From Blastobasis lacticolella (Eukaryota > Arthropoda > Insecta > Lepidoptera > Blastobasidae): a stretch of 64,000 nucleotides of DNA. Below the pieces are notes generated by a model that was not told the origin of the DNA, ran no database searches, and saw only the letters and a program-made list of their open reading frames with translations. The stretch is taken from contig LR990041.1 of the NCBI GenBank assembly GCA_905147135.1, positions 16,615,907-16,679,906 of the forward strand, given 5' to 3'. Below are positions 11,773 through 22,863 of the stretch, in pieces; position 1 is the stretch's first letter, and every line of letters begins with the position of its first letter. A program made the position numbers and the translations under genes.

Positions 11773-12659
11773 GGGTCTTTAGTCGTTTCGCACCGCGACC
11801 GGTTCGGACCGCGGTGCGAATCGACCAAAGACTGTTTCTGAATGAGGCCATTCGCACCGCGTGGTTGGAGCGGTGCGAATGGCCCAAGGTATCTTTTGGA
11901 ATGGGTCGATTCATACCACCAATGTTCTTTTCGTAGGTCCGATTTGGACTCATATCAAAAATTTGTTAATTTCAATTATTTATTTGTACAGATGAGCAGA
12001 AAAGTGGTTAGTGAAAATGCAATATAATAGATACTTAAATTTTGTTTTAATATAGATTTTAAACGTGGCATAATCACAGATTGAGTACTAACTGTCTTTC
12101 TACAACAAGATAAACATCTGTTGGGCAAAAATGATTCCGAAATAATACACACTTGTTTTAGCACTTACCTATAACAAGTGTATATTATAATTGGTATCAT
12201 TTTTGTTCAACAGATGTTTATCTTGTTTGGTGTAACATGGTAGTGGTTTTAAATCACAGCTTATTATATACTTATAACTAGGTAATCATTGAAAATCACA
12301 GGCGTAAAATTTTTATAATCAACAATGTTAAAATACTTGTAAACAATAATTTTATATTGGACGAAAAATTTTGGTAGTGGGCTTATTACTTAATGTAACT
12401 TATAAATTATTTAGTGTTTCCTGTTATTTTGTGCCTGGTTGTACTATAGTGACGTGCAATAAAACTACATATCTTCTCTGTCCGAATTCACCTATCCCAA
12501 AAGAGAACTGTTTTGTTCTCCATTGCGGTCCGAATCGACCCATTACAAAAAGTTCTTGGGCGATTTGCACCGCGGTGCGAAAGGACCCATTCAGAAAGAG
12601 CTCTTGGGCGATTCGCACCGCGGTCCGAACCGCTCGCGGTGTGAATCGACTAAAGACCC
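11773..12659. mobile_element. Non-autonomous DNA element with GGGTCTTTAGTCG inverted ends, copy A only
   Basis: Absent from copy B, where the empty site CATTTGGT is seen once. Here it is duplicated as an 8-bp target site (11765-11772 and 12660-12667). Terminal inverted repeats start GGGTCTTTAGTCG and continue imperfectly for about 130 bp. They contain repeated CGCACCGCGG(T) modules in both orientations, which look like subterminal transposase binding sites. The middle holds a separate foldback of about 60-bp arms (12103-12222). There is no transposase ORF. The 8-bp duplication fits hAT, P or Merlin; the GGG start argues against a typical hAT. Confidence 0.82.
12103..12222. repeat. Foldback with about 55-60-bp arms
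   Basis: The left arm begins ACAAGATAAACATCTGTTG and the right arm is its near-complement, ending in TGTTTATCTTGTT. The two meet near 12160-12175. It lies inside the GGGT-type element and could be a separate small foldback element nested there. Confidence 0.75.
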
Positions 12660-13041
12660 CATTTGGTATGGTATCGGTATGTACTTTCTGCTTCTGTAGA
12701 TACATTTTTTTCTCTATGCACCAGAATAACGTAGGTATTAATTACTCTATGACCCATACTAGAATAGAAGCCTAAATTTTCCAATAAATCACTTGAGATT
12801 ATTTATTCTCAAACAGTGATTTTTTTACACTGACTCACTGATTTATTATTAGATACCTAAATCACTTCCGCAACGCTACCTAACGTAGAAACTTGAAAAG
12901 GCAAGAAGTGAGGTCTAGGAAAAATCCTGAAATAGCGAATTTGTGGTTATAAGAGATTAAAAAATTATCGGTTGTTGCGAACTTGGTCTCCCTTTTCACA
13001 TTTATTGTTTGTTGGGCAAAGTCTGGCGAAATGCGAAAGTG

Positions 13042-13085
13042 CCTCTAGGTAACGTTAGCTTTAGATGCCTCTAGGTAACGTTAGC
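13042..13085 (+). repeat. Tandem 19-bp repeat over the P450 start region
   Basis: GCCTCTAGGTAACGTTAGC occurs at 13042-13060 and again at 13067-13085, directly before the ATG at 13086. The second unit contributes the alternative in-frame ATG at 13065. Copy B has the same pair with one change (GGTGACG in the first unit). I prefer the downstream ATG because it begins the presequence-like segment and lies outside the repeat. Confidence 0.75.
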
Positions 13086-16000
13086 ATGCAGTCGTGGTGT
13101 AACTTTTATAGAAGTTTTTCGACGTCCGCCGTGAAGAGAAGCGGCCCGCTGGCGGAGAAGGCGCGCGATGCGTCGGCGCCGAAGTCTTGGCGGGCGATCC
13201 CGGGGCCTTCACGGTTTCCCGTGCTGGGGTCAATGCACCATTTCTTACCTGGAGGTAGGTAGCATTAGTAATAACATAATATACTTGGCAGGTATCTATA
13301 CTATACCATATGCTTGCCGTTCGGTGTAGCTATACTTAAGTACGGGTTTTTAGTACTTTACAACTTTATATTACACTTTTTCCCACATCGATTCGAGATT
13401 TGTAGCCATAGTAAAAGTAGCAGACAATAAAATTTGCTTTCAGAGGAAAAATGATTGTTTGGACAGATGTCCGAGTGTGTAGATACACTCGCGAGCAAAT
13501 CCATTCACCCAATAATAAATACCTACATTTGTGGCGTAATTAATCAGTCTTTAATTTTATAAATAGGCTAATCGATTTTAATCCAGTTTTCTCGGTTAGA
13601 CAGTCAATAAGACAATAATTATCTCTGTTCTTATTAATTTAACACTATTGCCACTTGTGCAAACGTAAGTTTAATTTAAACTTGAAAGCAGGCGGGGACC
13701 CATTCTATTATAAGTAGGTGGATCATCATCATCATCACAGCCCGCAACACTCCGCTCCAGAACTTAGGGCCTCTCCCACGAAAGAGGAGGTTATTGTCAT
13801 AATCTCCACGCTTGGCAGGCGGGTTGGAGATCGCAGTGTTAAAATATAAAAATGTAAAATGCTGCTGCCCTGACTACGGAGACTCTTGATCTTTTGCCTC
13901 GAAAACATTAGTCGCTTTGTACGACACCCATGAGTGTAAGGAGTTGGTGCTATTCTACTTTGCCGGACACCAGACGGCCAAGGTAAAATACTTAGGTAAT
14001 TTCATTTACTGGTCACCGCCTGCTTTAAAATTTAAATTAAAATAACGTTTGCACTTTTACACCAGTTTCAGTTTTTTATAAGTAGCATTAGGGTTTTTTA
14101 GTTTTTGGACAATTTTTTTTATTTTCCGCTTTTATATTAATTATCGTTACAATAAAAGCGTGAGACTGGTTTCTACCTAACTTTAAATCATTATAGAGCC
14201 TAAACAGTGGTTCTAAATGAAAAATGGTAAGCGAAACCTAAATATGATTTGTCAATACCTATTCGACGATACCCCACATGCCATAGTTTGACGTTATTTT
14301 TTCACAAAATGGCGGCTGGTAGTAGCCATATTGAATTTTTATCAATATCATGTCTTCAGTGACACTCGCAAGTTTGAAACAAATCGATAGACGCAATAAC
14401 CATTAAATTCGGCCCACGCGTTTGGTCTCTAGAGTGCCACAAAAGACCAAACATACATACATAGGCTGTTAAACACATTACCGTCCTTTGCGTCGCCCAG
14501 TCGGGTAGAAACAGAGGTAATCATTGTCTTATACAACAGATACAGCAGCGATTGCAGTTTTTTGTGCGGAGGTAGTAGGTGTATACCTAGGACTAGTAGG
14601 TGATCCTGATCTGAACCTAATTAGGTAAGTAGTTAGCGTGGAATCACAGGTATGAGGCATACCAGCTCATACTTAGTCTTCCCAGTGACTGACGACACAC
14701 CTGCTGTTCCGCATTGTTGTTACATACAATCAATTGTATCTGTGCAAGCTCACACCATTCTGTCGGAAGATCCAGTCAGCAGTTCGCAAACTAATGGATC
14801 GATTGAATTATAATTGGATTGCACGTTTTATTAGGTTTTCTGCTAGTGTTACAAATGCATCGGGTGAATTGTAACTGGATCGCAATAGCCGCTTAATGGC
14901 AGACTTGAGGCCCAGGTTTGTCACCGATAGTCAGTTGTATACAAATATATGAAGATCTAAGTAGACTTAATTACTGCGTTGGCTCAGCGACCAGCGGAAG
15001 AGGTGGCGATCTAGTAGACTAGCTAATTAAATTAGCGTTTTCTCTTCTTTCAGGATCCTTTCACGATCACAACTCTGCTGCCATAACAAAAATATTATTT
15101 AAGGAATATGGACCAATTTCAATGTTAAAATTCCCAAGAGAAAAGCCAAGAATTTTTATATTTGATTCTGAAGCCATAGCCAAAGTATGTAGAATTTACA
15201 GCATAAATCATAATTTTGCTGAGGTTTATACCTACTTAACTATCGGCATTAAGTCATTCACGTTATCCGCTTTGTTTTCAGGTAAATAAAATGGAAACGG
15301 TGTCGCCTAAGCGGCCACCATTTGAATCGGTAGTGAGCTACAATAAAAAGTATAAACAGGATTTTTTATTGTTAACCTCTAAGTAAGTACTTTATATTCC
15401 ATGGTAGGTACTCACCTACCTTAAATCCGTTACACGTGTTTTAATTATTTAGTAGGTATGTCAGGTCATCGCATAAACAGAACATCATATTTGAATTGAA
15501 CCGTCTGTGTCAATAGTAGGTAAGTAGATATAATTGCCACACAACGCAGTTGTCATTGCTGGTAGGTACAGTAGTGTAGGTACGCTACACGAATGCTACA
15601 CAATTCACAAAGCACATTTTATAATTAAATTAATTAAAGTACACTATTGTACCTACTAGCAACGACAACTGCGTTGTATCAATTACCAACCTATTATTGA
15701 CACAGTTTATTAAAATTAAAATCTGTCAAATCTTGAATCACGGTCAGTAGGCCTAACACAAGTTGCTCTCGCGCGCGATAAGAGAGATAAGGCGCGACAT
15801 AGGTATTGTTATCTCTTTCGTCTTAGTATTGAGAGAAAGAGACAAACGCTCTCTCGCGGCGCGAGCTTTGACGCGGACACATTTGTGCCACAGGGCGGAC
15901 TCCGGGCGCTCGTGCATAGTGATGAGAGAAAAGTCATTGGTAGGTACATGGCGGCACTGAGGTTCGAGGTCAAAGTGAAGAGAACTTTCTATGAAGATGA

Positions 16001-19000
16001 CCTGCTGGTAGTTATCTATTGTTAAGTATAGATATCTATTTTAGTTTTGTTTTTAGCGACATGGAACTATGGAGGCGAGCGAGATCATTGGTAGCTCCCA
16101 TAATTATGAATTTAAAATCTGTGCAAGGATATCTCGGGGCGTTTGAGAAATCGTCAGAGCATTTTGTGAAAAGGTGAGTAGACATGCACATAGGTATACG
16201 ACGGGGAACCTGGTCTCCCTCTGGACTTTTTCGTTCCACCACCAGGTGTCAAGTCACTACTTGTCAAGCTTGCGACCGCCCCTAGTTACCTCTAGCACCG
16301 ACCTTGCCGCCTTGCTTGAGTGCTGTCCCAGAGTTGTTGGACGGCTTCACCGTCTGTTGCAATACCAATGTCGGTGATAGCAGCGGCGAACTCACGGGAC
16401 TTGGTTCCTTTAAGCAGCCACCACCGGGTTTGGCGTCGGCACTGCTCCCGGTATGTGCCTCGATACTTTACGTGCAAGTCCATCGCATTTAGACTCTCCG
16501 GGTATGACTTTACAGGTGGCCTCTTTGCCAATAGTGTCTCTCCGAGTGAGAAAGTAATCGATCTTCTAAGTTTCAAGAATACGATGTAGTAATCAAAATG
16601 TATGTAAGTGGTATAGTTTCTGAAAAAAATGTAGAGGAAAATTAGCTTATAAGTACCAAATATGATGAGCAATTAATTAAAATTTATATTCAAGGAAGAG
16701 TGTGTTGGGTAATTTAAATGATTTAGAATATAATTGTGGCCATAACTTGGTAAAATTGTAGATCTCAGTAGGTACCTACTTAAGGAGGCCCAGATTTTGG
16801 ACTTGTGGGCGATCCTCGCGCTGTGACATCTCAAATTCGACATTTAATCTAGCCAAAAAACTATACTAAGACGTCACTGAAATTGATCTTCGATATTATA
16901 CGACTGTCGGAGATAGTTGAGAAAATATTTTTTAGCTGCAATAGACATTTCAGTGTCATTATTAATGGAGACAGAAAAAATGTCGCAATGCCACAGCGCG
17001 AGATTTAGGCACCAGGAACTTGGGCCATTTCACATGAGTGTTTTTTGGTGAGATATTATTTAATTAAAAACGGTGTTCTACATGCAGTACCTACGCTATA
17101 AACAAACAACCTTTCTGTTTTAAAGGATTAGAACCTTCAGGAATAAAGAAAATATGGTACCGTCGGACCTGCTCGACTATTTCAGTCGGTTGGCCCTCGA
17201 CTCTATCGTCGCCGTCTTTCTAGGCTACAACATGAACTGCCTCGACCCTGATAGTCCAGAGAACGATGAAGCAGTACATCTTCTCGCTGCCGTGGAAAAA
17301 TTCTTCGAATCATTGCAATATTTGGAATTTAGATCCAAAACTTGGAAATATTTTCCAACAGCGAGTAAAAGGGAAGCAATGAAAAACTACGATCGTTGTA
17401 ACAGGTATGCGAATATGTTTAATTGAACAGGTGGGTCAAAAGTAAAGTCACAACGTGAATTGGCTACCTTTATTCTAAAAGGTACAAAAAATGGACTCGA
17501 AACCGTGTTATAAGAATTTTATAGATTTAAATGACTACCACCTTAGTTTATGCACATTGCGCTCGTATTACAGCATTTTTAGATTGTTGGTCGCAGAACA
17601 CCTGGCTCCAAATTGATGTTTTCTTCTTCAACTAGTGGACCCGCGACATCGTTTGCGTACACCTACTTTACCTCTACCTATCGTTTTATTCTTGCGTATA
17701 ATTATTTCTCTTTAACCACTCTATAGTATATTGTTGAAATCCGCCATGATCTTCAGACCTTGAATATCACATACGATTATAGTACTCATCAAGAACATTT
17801 CAAAGAGCCCAAAAACATATTGCGTTTATTATTTCCTGTGACCACCTTCCGACTCCATCATCAGACCAGCTCCATTGTATCACATTAATGCATTGTCCAA
17901 GTCCAAAGGATCCAGGGTTGTCCATCCAAGTTACATAGGATTTGACTCGAAATTAATTAGTTACATCAAACAAACAAACATTAAAAGCATGTAAAAATTG
18001 ATGGAAAAGTGTTAATTTATTGTTTGGATTGCCAGTCAGCGGTGGAACGCAGCCAGCCTTATGGGCATTCTCCTCACTGACAGTAATGTTGGGTTGGGGA
18101 CCTATGTACTAATTAAGGCTTTAGCCACATACCTGAAAAAAAATATGGACTCACTAAAATCAAAGGTGAAGTAAAGTAAAATGTAAAACATAAAAGTGGC
18201 CGTCCATTTATCTGGACGGTTATGTAGCCTCCTTCATCTTCATCGTAAGATGAAGTGGTCATGTACATTAAAATGAATTGTCAAAAAATTGCCATACATT
18301 GCATGCTTCACTTCTCTCTATACCTTATTTACTTTCTCGTAAGACAAAATGTAAACAAAGAAAACAATGGTTGACAAACTTACAACAATATCACGTTTAT
18401 CAGAATACGAATCCTGGCCCAACTTTCTTCTACATGTTTGAATATGTTAATAACAGTTCCCTTAACAGTCGAACGCATTGGAGTATGCTTGGAACGCTTT
18501 TTCTTCGGCGAATAAAAGTGCATCCATTGCTCGGACCATGTTCACTAATTTTGAACCAAATTAATGTGCAGATAACAATAACAAAACTTTAACAGAAAAT
18601 AACAAAAAAATATGAAAACATTCGGTAAGGATTGGCATTCGCGTCAACAAGTTGATCAAGAGTAAAAATGGTGGACATTATCCGGCTAAATACGAAAGCT
18701 GATAATTCTACGTTCATTATTTGAAATAACTGTTTATCTTCATTTGGTGGTATTAAAATGCGTTCATAGTTTGATATTCACCATGCTTTTAGGTATTTTA
18801 TGTTGAATAACCGGTAAATATAATAAATATTTTATGTTTCTTTTTACATAAATGGTTCAGTCTCACGAGAAAGTAAATAAGGTATAGAGAGAAGTGAAGT
18901 TTTGGATGAAAAAAAAACCACCTAAATTAATCTGTTTTATGTTTTTACTACAGGGCCCTAGTTAAAATAGCAATTATTTGCTGAATTTTCTGTAATTGAT

Positions 19001-22000
19001 GAAAAATTGGCATCATCAATTACCTTTTTGTTATTTTTTTACATTTTGTCTCACGGGAAAGTAAATTTGGTAAAGTGTAGAATGGCGTCTGTTTTTAGAT
19101 TTTAGGTTTCTGTAATATTTTTTACATTTTTCGTGATTAAGTACTTGAAAAAATCCAATAAAATAAATTTCGTTAATCAACTTAATACCTATGCCGAATT
19201 TCAATATTCACTTAAACATTTCAGATTGTTCTATAAACTGACAGAGAAATGGAATTCGCAAGATAGTGACATCTCGAATAGTATTTTGGGCAGAGTTCGC
19301 AAAGCTGATGAGCGGCTTGCGGTCATTCTCATCTCTGAAATAATTATCGGAGGTATCCATACGGTAATAAACACTATGGTGTAGGTATCCATACATTGTC
19401 CGTCATTTGTGATTTAGAGAGGTTTTTGGAGGAAGAGATTTGGAGAGGTTAGTTGAAAGACGATTTACGAAAGGTATCATCATCATCACTGCCCATAACT
19501 TCTTCGAAGCCCTACGTACAAACTCACAAACTTTAGTGTCTACAATCTTGGTGGAGGTTCTTGAGGCAGAATGTTAGTAGGTAGGTCCGAGTCCCGGAGT
19601 GACGACTAATTTTTATCAATACGAGCTCCCTAGCTTGTAACATTATTTTCATAGTAATTACGCAGAGTAGACAGTAGTAGCACCAACCCCTTACACTCGT
19701 GGGTGTCGTACAAGGCGACTAATGTTTTATATTTAAAATACTGCGATCTCCAACCCGCCTGCCTTTTGACTGTTATGGGCTGTAATGATAAACTTCAACA
19801 CTTAGCTTGCGTCTTACATTCCCATTTGAAATAAGTATTGCCGCAACTACGCTTGCGTGTTTCCTTAAACAAGAAAAATTACGTGCCTCGGCCTAAACAT
19901 CGCAATGAAACTCTAAACAAAAGCCTCAATTATTAGACTAAAATCAAAGAAATCGGGTGAGATTCCACTTTTAAAAAACCTGGGTCATCCCGGCGGCTGC
20001 CAATCGGCAAATCTACGACGGAGCATTATGCGAAAGTCTGTCCATGATTCCTTATCTACCGGTATCTAATATCTATAGTATCAAGACTACAACTTTTTAA
20101 TTTTGCAGACAGCCACCGCCGCTATGCATGCACTACACTTTATAGCTGAAATTACTGATGTGCAAGAAAAACTAAGAAAATCGCTCATATTGAAAGATAA
20201 AAACTATTTGAGAGCTTGTGTTAAAGAATCTATGCGGCTTAAACCCATATCTTCGAATACAGCAAGAGTATCATCGCACACCTATGAGATACTGGGCTTC
20301 GAAATACCGGAAGGAGTAAGTACCCCGATATGTTTTTTCTGTACTGTTAGGAAAGTATCTAAACAATAATATGAAATAGTGTGCCGGGAATGTTTGTGCC
20401 CAAAATTTACTTTCGAGACTTTTTTACTCCAAAATACTCTTAGTCGGAGTTTATTTAATGGCGGAAGCTACTTTTCATAATGCGTGAGGTTTATACGTAA
20501 CTCTTAAAGGTGTCAGAGCGACACCCTTAGATTAAACTTAGTTCAGTAGAGTTAAAGTATCATGATAATGAATAAAAATATTGTATTGCAAAATTAACGT
20601 GTCGTAGCGTCCCTGTGTAATAAATGTTTTCTTTCTTTATTTGTTTCTTTCTAAAAATAAGCAGACTTGAACGCTTAACATCAAAAGGGTCTAGCGAAAA
20701 TTTCAAATGTCTACCTACCTATTACAGTTCCAAAGTAAGTATGATGTCCCTGTGATCACAGAAATCAAAATAATATTATTTTTATTTCTGTGCGTGTAGT
20801 AGATAGTCAATCAGCGGAGACTAAGGCGCTGTCTTAATTGGCAACGGTCGTGCGACGGTCGGTTTTGAGGTCTATTGTTGCCAATTAGGACAGCGCCTCA
20901 ACCCCAGACATCGCAACGCCTATTTTTCAGAGCACGTTAATCAACGGGCACGGTGTTCTCGCGTTGATGGATATGAATTACTCGAATGCCAGCGAGTTCA
21001 TCCCCGAGCGCTGGCTCGTGGATAGGAGCGACCCGCTCAGCCACCGCCACGCACAGCCCTTCACCTACGCGCCCTTCGGCTTCGGACCCAGATCTTGCAT
21101 GGGTAATATCACTTGTCGCAACAATGTTATATGTTAAAGTGGTGGTGGTCATCTAAGTAAAGTAACGTAATTATTTAATTACTCGAGAACGTATTCGGTT
21201 TCTAAAGATTATTCGTGTAACACATATTCTCTAAAATCATCTAATTTATTTTTTAGAAGATACGTACGTTACACACACACAGGACATATTATATTATCTA
21301 GGCACGAAAAGCTCAAGGAAAAGTAGTTAATGGAACTCGCATATAAAAGGGAGTATTAAAACATGATGCGCCTCGTGTGATCATAGTTTGACACCAGTGT
21401 TTTAACAACTAATTATATGCAGTTGCATACACTATTTTATCCCATGTTTTAATACCCCATTTTATATGCCAGTTGCATAAACTACTATTATCTACACTCA
21501 TAGCGTAATGTTCTAATTACATATTCGAAAACAGTCGTTTAAGGGTACACTTTTTTCACGCCACTTTTTTTCAAAAAAGTGTCCTTATAGGTACTACTGG
21601 TTTCGAATATGTAATGAGCAGTTTTCCAATAGGTATCTAAGGCATTCCTAACCACTCACTAGATGGCGCCCCGACAATTTTGGTAATTGATAATCGCTTG
21701 AAATAGGTTCTTAGCAAACAGGATATAAACACTGGGTACGTTATATTGGATAATATTATATTTGTCAATAGTTTTCAACCATTTTAGAGGTTGTAATAAT
21801 AATAGAACATAGTGCCAACTTCTATAAATATTTATTTTTACACTTAGTTCAACCTTTAACAGTTATGTTTATATTAATTAATACTTTATTTTCAAGTTTA
21901 GTATTACTTGGCGGCATGAAATCACTGCCAACATTACCAAAATTGTAGGAGCGGCATCTATTGATGCTTTTTGAAACAAATTATCAATACCTACTGGAAA

Positions 22001-22663
22001 ACTCCTCATTGGAATATTACGCTATGAGTGTAGATAAAATTATTTTTACTATCATCATATTTTAATACCTCCTTTTATATGCTATTATATGAAAATTGTA
22101 TGCAAAATTTATAGAATGGCGTGAAAAAGTTTACTGTTAAACGACTAATTTCCACTATGTAATTAAAACATTAAGCTATGAGTAGATCTATGCAATAGTA
22201 GTCTATGCAACAGGTATACATATTAAAGGGGGTATTATATACACAAAATTCGATGTTTAATTCTTCTATCCATCACAGGGCATACGTGGCTTCCACATAC
22301 CGTCAAGGTACAGCCGACAGCGTATACGCCCCACCCGCTGGTCTGCTAACTTGATTACCTATGGATTGCAGACCACAATCGGTCTGAAATAATGTATTTC
22401 GTGTTATTTATTTTCCAGGTCAGCGCATAGCAATGAACGTAATCGATTCCGTCATTGCCAAAGTTGTGGAGAACTTCAGAGTTAGTTGGGATGGGCCGCC
22501 GCCCTCTTACAGTGATAATGCCATAACCAACATAAATCCTCCATACAATTTCGTTTTTGATGACATTGCATCTGAACATAATCACACTAACTCTTATAAA
22601 TTATTCAAATGTCAAACGCTACCGAAGGTATTATTCTCATACAGCCATCACTTGACTTCTTAA
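13086..22663 (+). CDS. Mitochondrial-type cytochrome P450, copy A (nine exons, 519 aa)
   Basis: Exons: 13086-13254, 15054-15184, 15282-15382, 16057-16173, 17126-17404, 19225-19363, 20109-20315, 20931-21102, 22419-22663. All junctions are GT-AG and phases agree. The N-terminus is Arg/Ser-rich with no hydrophobic anchor, like a mitochondrial presequence, followed by IPGP (38-41). Helix C WRRAR is at 139-143. The I-helix reads GGIHTT near 308-313, with His replacing the usual Asp/Glu. The K-helix ExxR (ESMR) is at 352-355 and PERW at 406-409. The heme loop is FGFGPRSCMG, with Cys437 as the iron ligand. Probable role: monooxygenase fed by ferredoxin. The I-to-K spacing is about 15 residues shorter than in typical P450s. 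The C-terminus runs about 30 residues past the usual end. An in-frame ATG at 13065 could add seven residues. The CYP family is uncertain; an insect mitochondrial-clan family such as CYP333 or CYP339 is a guess. Confidence 0.88.
13725..13985 (+). repeat. Lepidopteran SINE-like repeat in P450 A intron 1
   Basis: It starts with CATCATCATCATCACAGCCC and runs through an AACTTAGGGCCTCTCCCACG box and GGTTGGAGATCGCAG to a TGCCGGACACCAGACGG end. The same family recurs at 43435-43695 (copy B), 19475-19790, 51137-51445, 39195-39410 (- strand) and 57212-57375. Confidence 0.65.
15504..15703. repeat. Foldback element in P450 A intron 3
   Basis: Arms of about 75 bp begin CTGTGTCAATAGTAGGTA on the left. The right arm mirrors this and contains ACAACTGCGTTGTATCAA. 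The centre is AT-rich. The copy in B is at 47150-47350, so the insertion predates the duplication. Confidence 0.75.
16290..16605 (-). pseudogene. RTE-like LINE endonuclease fragment in P450 A intron 4
   Basis: The - strand reads FSLGETLLAKRP, YPESLNAMDLHVKYRGTY, then RQTRWWLLKG. This looks like the end of an APE endonuclease and the linker of an RTE-type LINE. There is no start, no RT and no tail. The equivalent at 47938-48222 in copy B shows it was present before the duplication. Family assignment is by resemblance only. Confidence 0.55.
18306..18899. mobile_element. MITE-like element with about 37-bp inverted ends, intron 5
   Basis: The left end CTTCACTTCTCTCTATACC and its continuation to about 18345 are mirrored at about 18863-18899. 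The interior is AT-rich with no transposase. A third, degenerate piece of the terminal sequence lies at about 19050-19080. The same element is in copy B at about 49958-50555. Confidence 0.7.
19475..19790. repeat. SINE-like repeat in P450 A intron 6
   Basis: Degenerate parts of the CATCATCATCA/GCCCATAAC family: a head at 19475 and an inverted piece (GCGATCTCCAACCCGCCTGC) near 19742. The latter suggests two insertions facing each other. Copy B has the equivalent at 51137-51445. Confidence 0.55.
20823..20899. repeat. Small palindromic element upstream of P450 A exon 8
   Basis: The ends GGCGCTGTCTTAATTGGCAA and TTGCCAATTAGGACAGCGCC are inverted repeats. Copy B (53469-53587) is about 42 bp longer in the centre, adding a CGTACGACCGTGGTCGCACC region. 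Copy A has therefore lost part of the element. It ends about 30 bp before the exon 8 acceptor. Confidence 0.72.
21616..22007. mobile_element. 392-bp MITE in P450 A intron 8, absent from copy B
   Basis: Inverted ends start GAG(C/G)AGTTTTCCA(A/G)TAGGTAT, with further inverted blocks inside (AGATGGCGCC and ACAATTTTGGTAAT). The empty site is visible in copy B at about 54302. A probable AT target duplication lies at 21614-21615 and 22008-22009. A related fragment is at 38998-39075. Confidence 0.78.
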
Positions 22664-22863
22664 AAATGTTAACAAATCAGTTCAATTTACTAGATTAAGC
22701 TGGATACAATATTAATTAATCATAATAATACATTATTTTGAGCATTAATTAATTAGACCTTACACTTACTAATTTATTTGTGTTAGGTGTGGTTGTGGTT
22801 AATTTCTTTTAACAAAAAGTGTAATACGTTATACTTCCTAATTAGTATTAAACAATTATCATT

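Larger units (their letters stand above)
8845..13064. other. Upstream region of P450 copy A, no host gene seen
   Basis: AT-rich sequence. A block of about 160 bp after the LINE A-tail (8845-9006) is repeated at 9111-9272; copy B has only one of these. The segmental duplication starts at about 9014. Two insertions unique to copy A lie here: a LINE end at 10572-11445 and a GGGT-type element at 11773-12659. No promoter element is recognisable with confidence. A B-box-like GGTTTGATCCCC near 10470 hints at an old tRNA-derived repeat. Confidence 0.6.
9014..22570 (+). repeat. Segmental duplication, copy A
   Basis: This stretch matches 40523-54865 nearly base for base through exons, introns and upstream DNA, with scattered substitutions and a handful of insertions unique to one copy. 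Its left limit is near the AATAAATAATG at 9014. Its right limit lies inside the last P450 exon, just after GACATTGCA at 22570. The unbroken intron similarity marks it as recent or kept alike by gene conversion. Confidence 0.92.
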
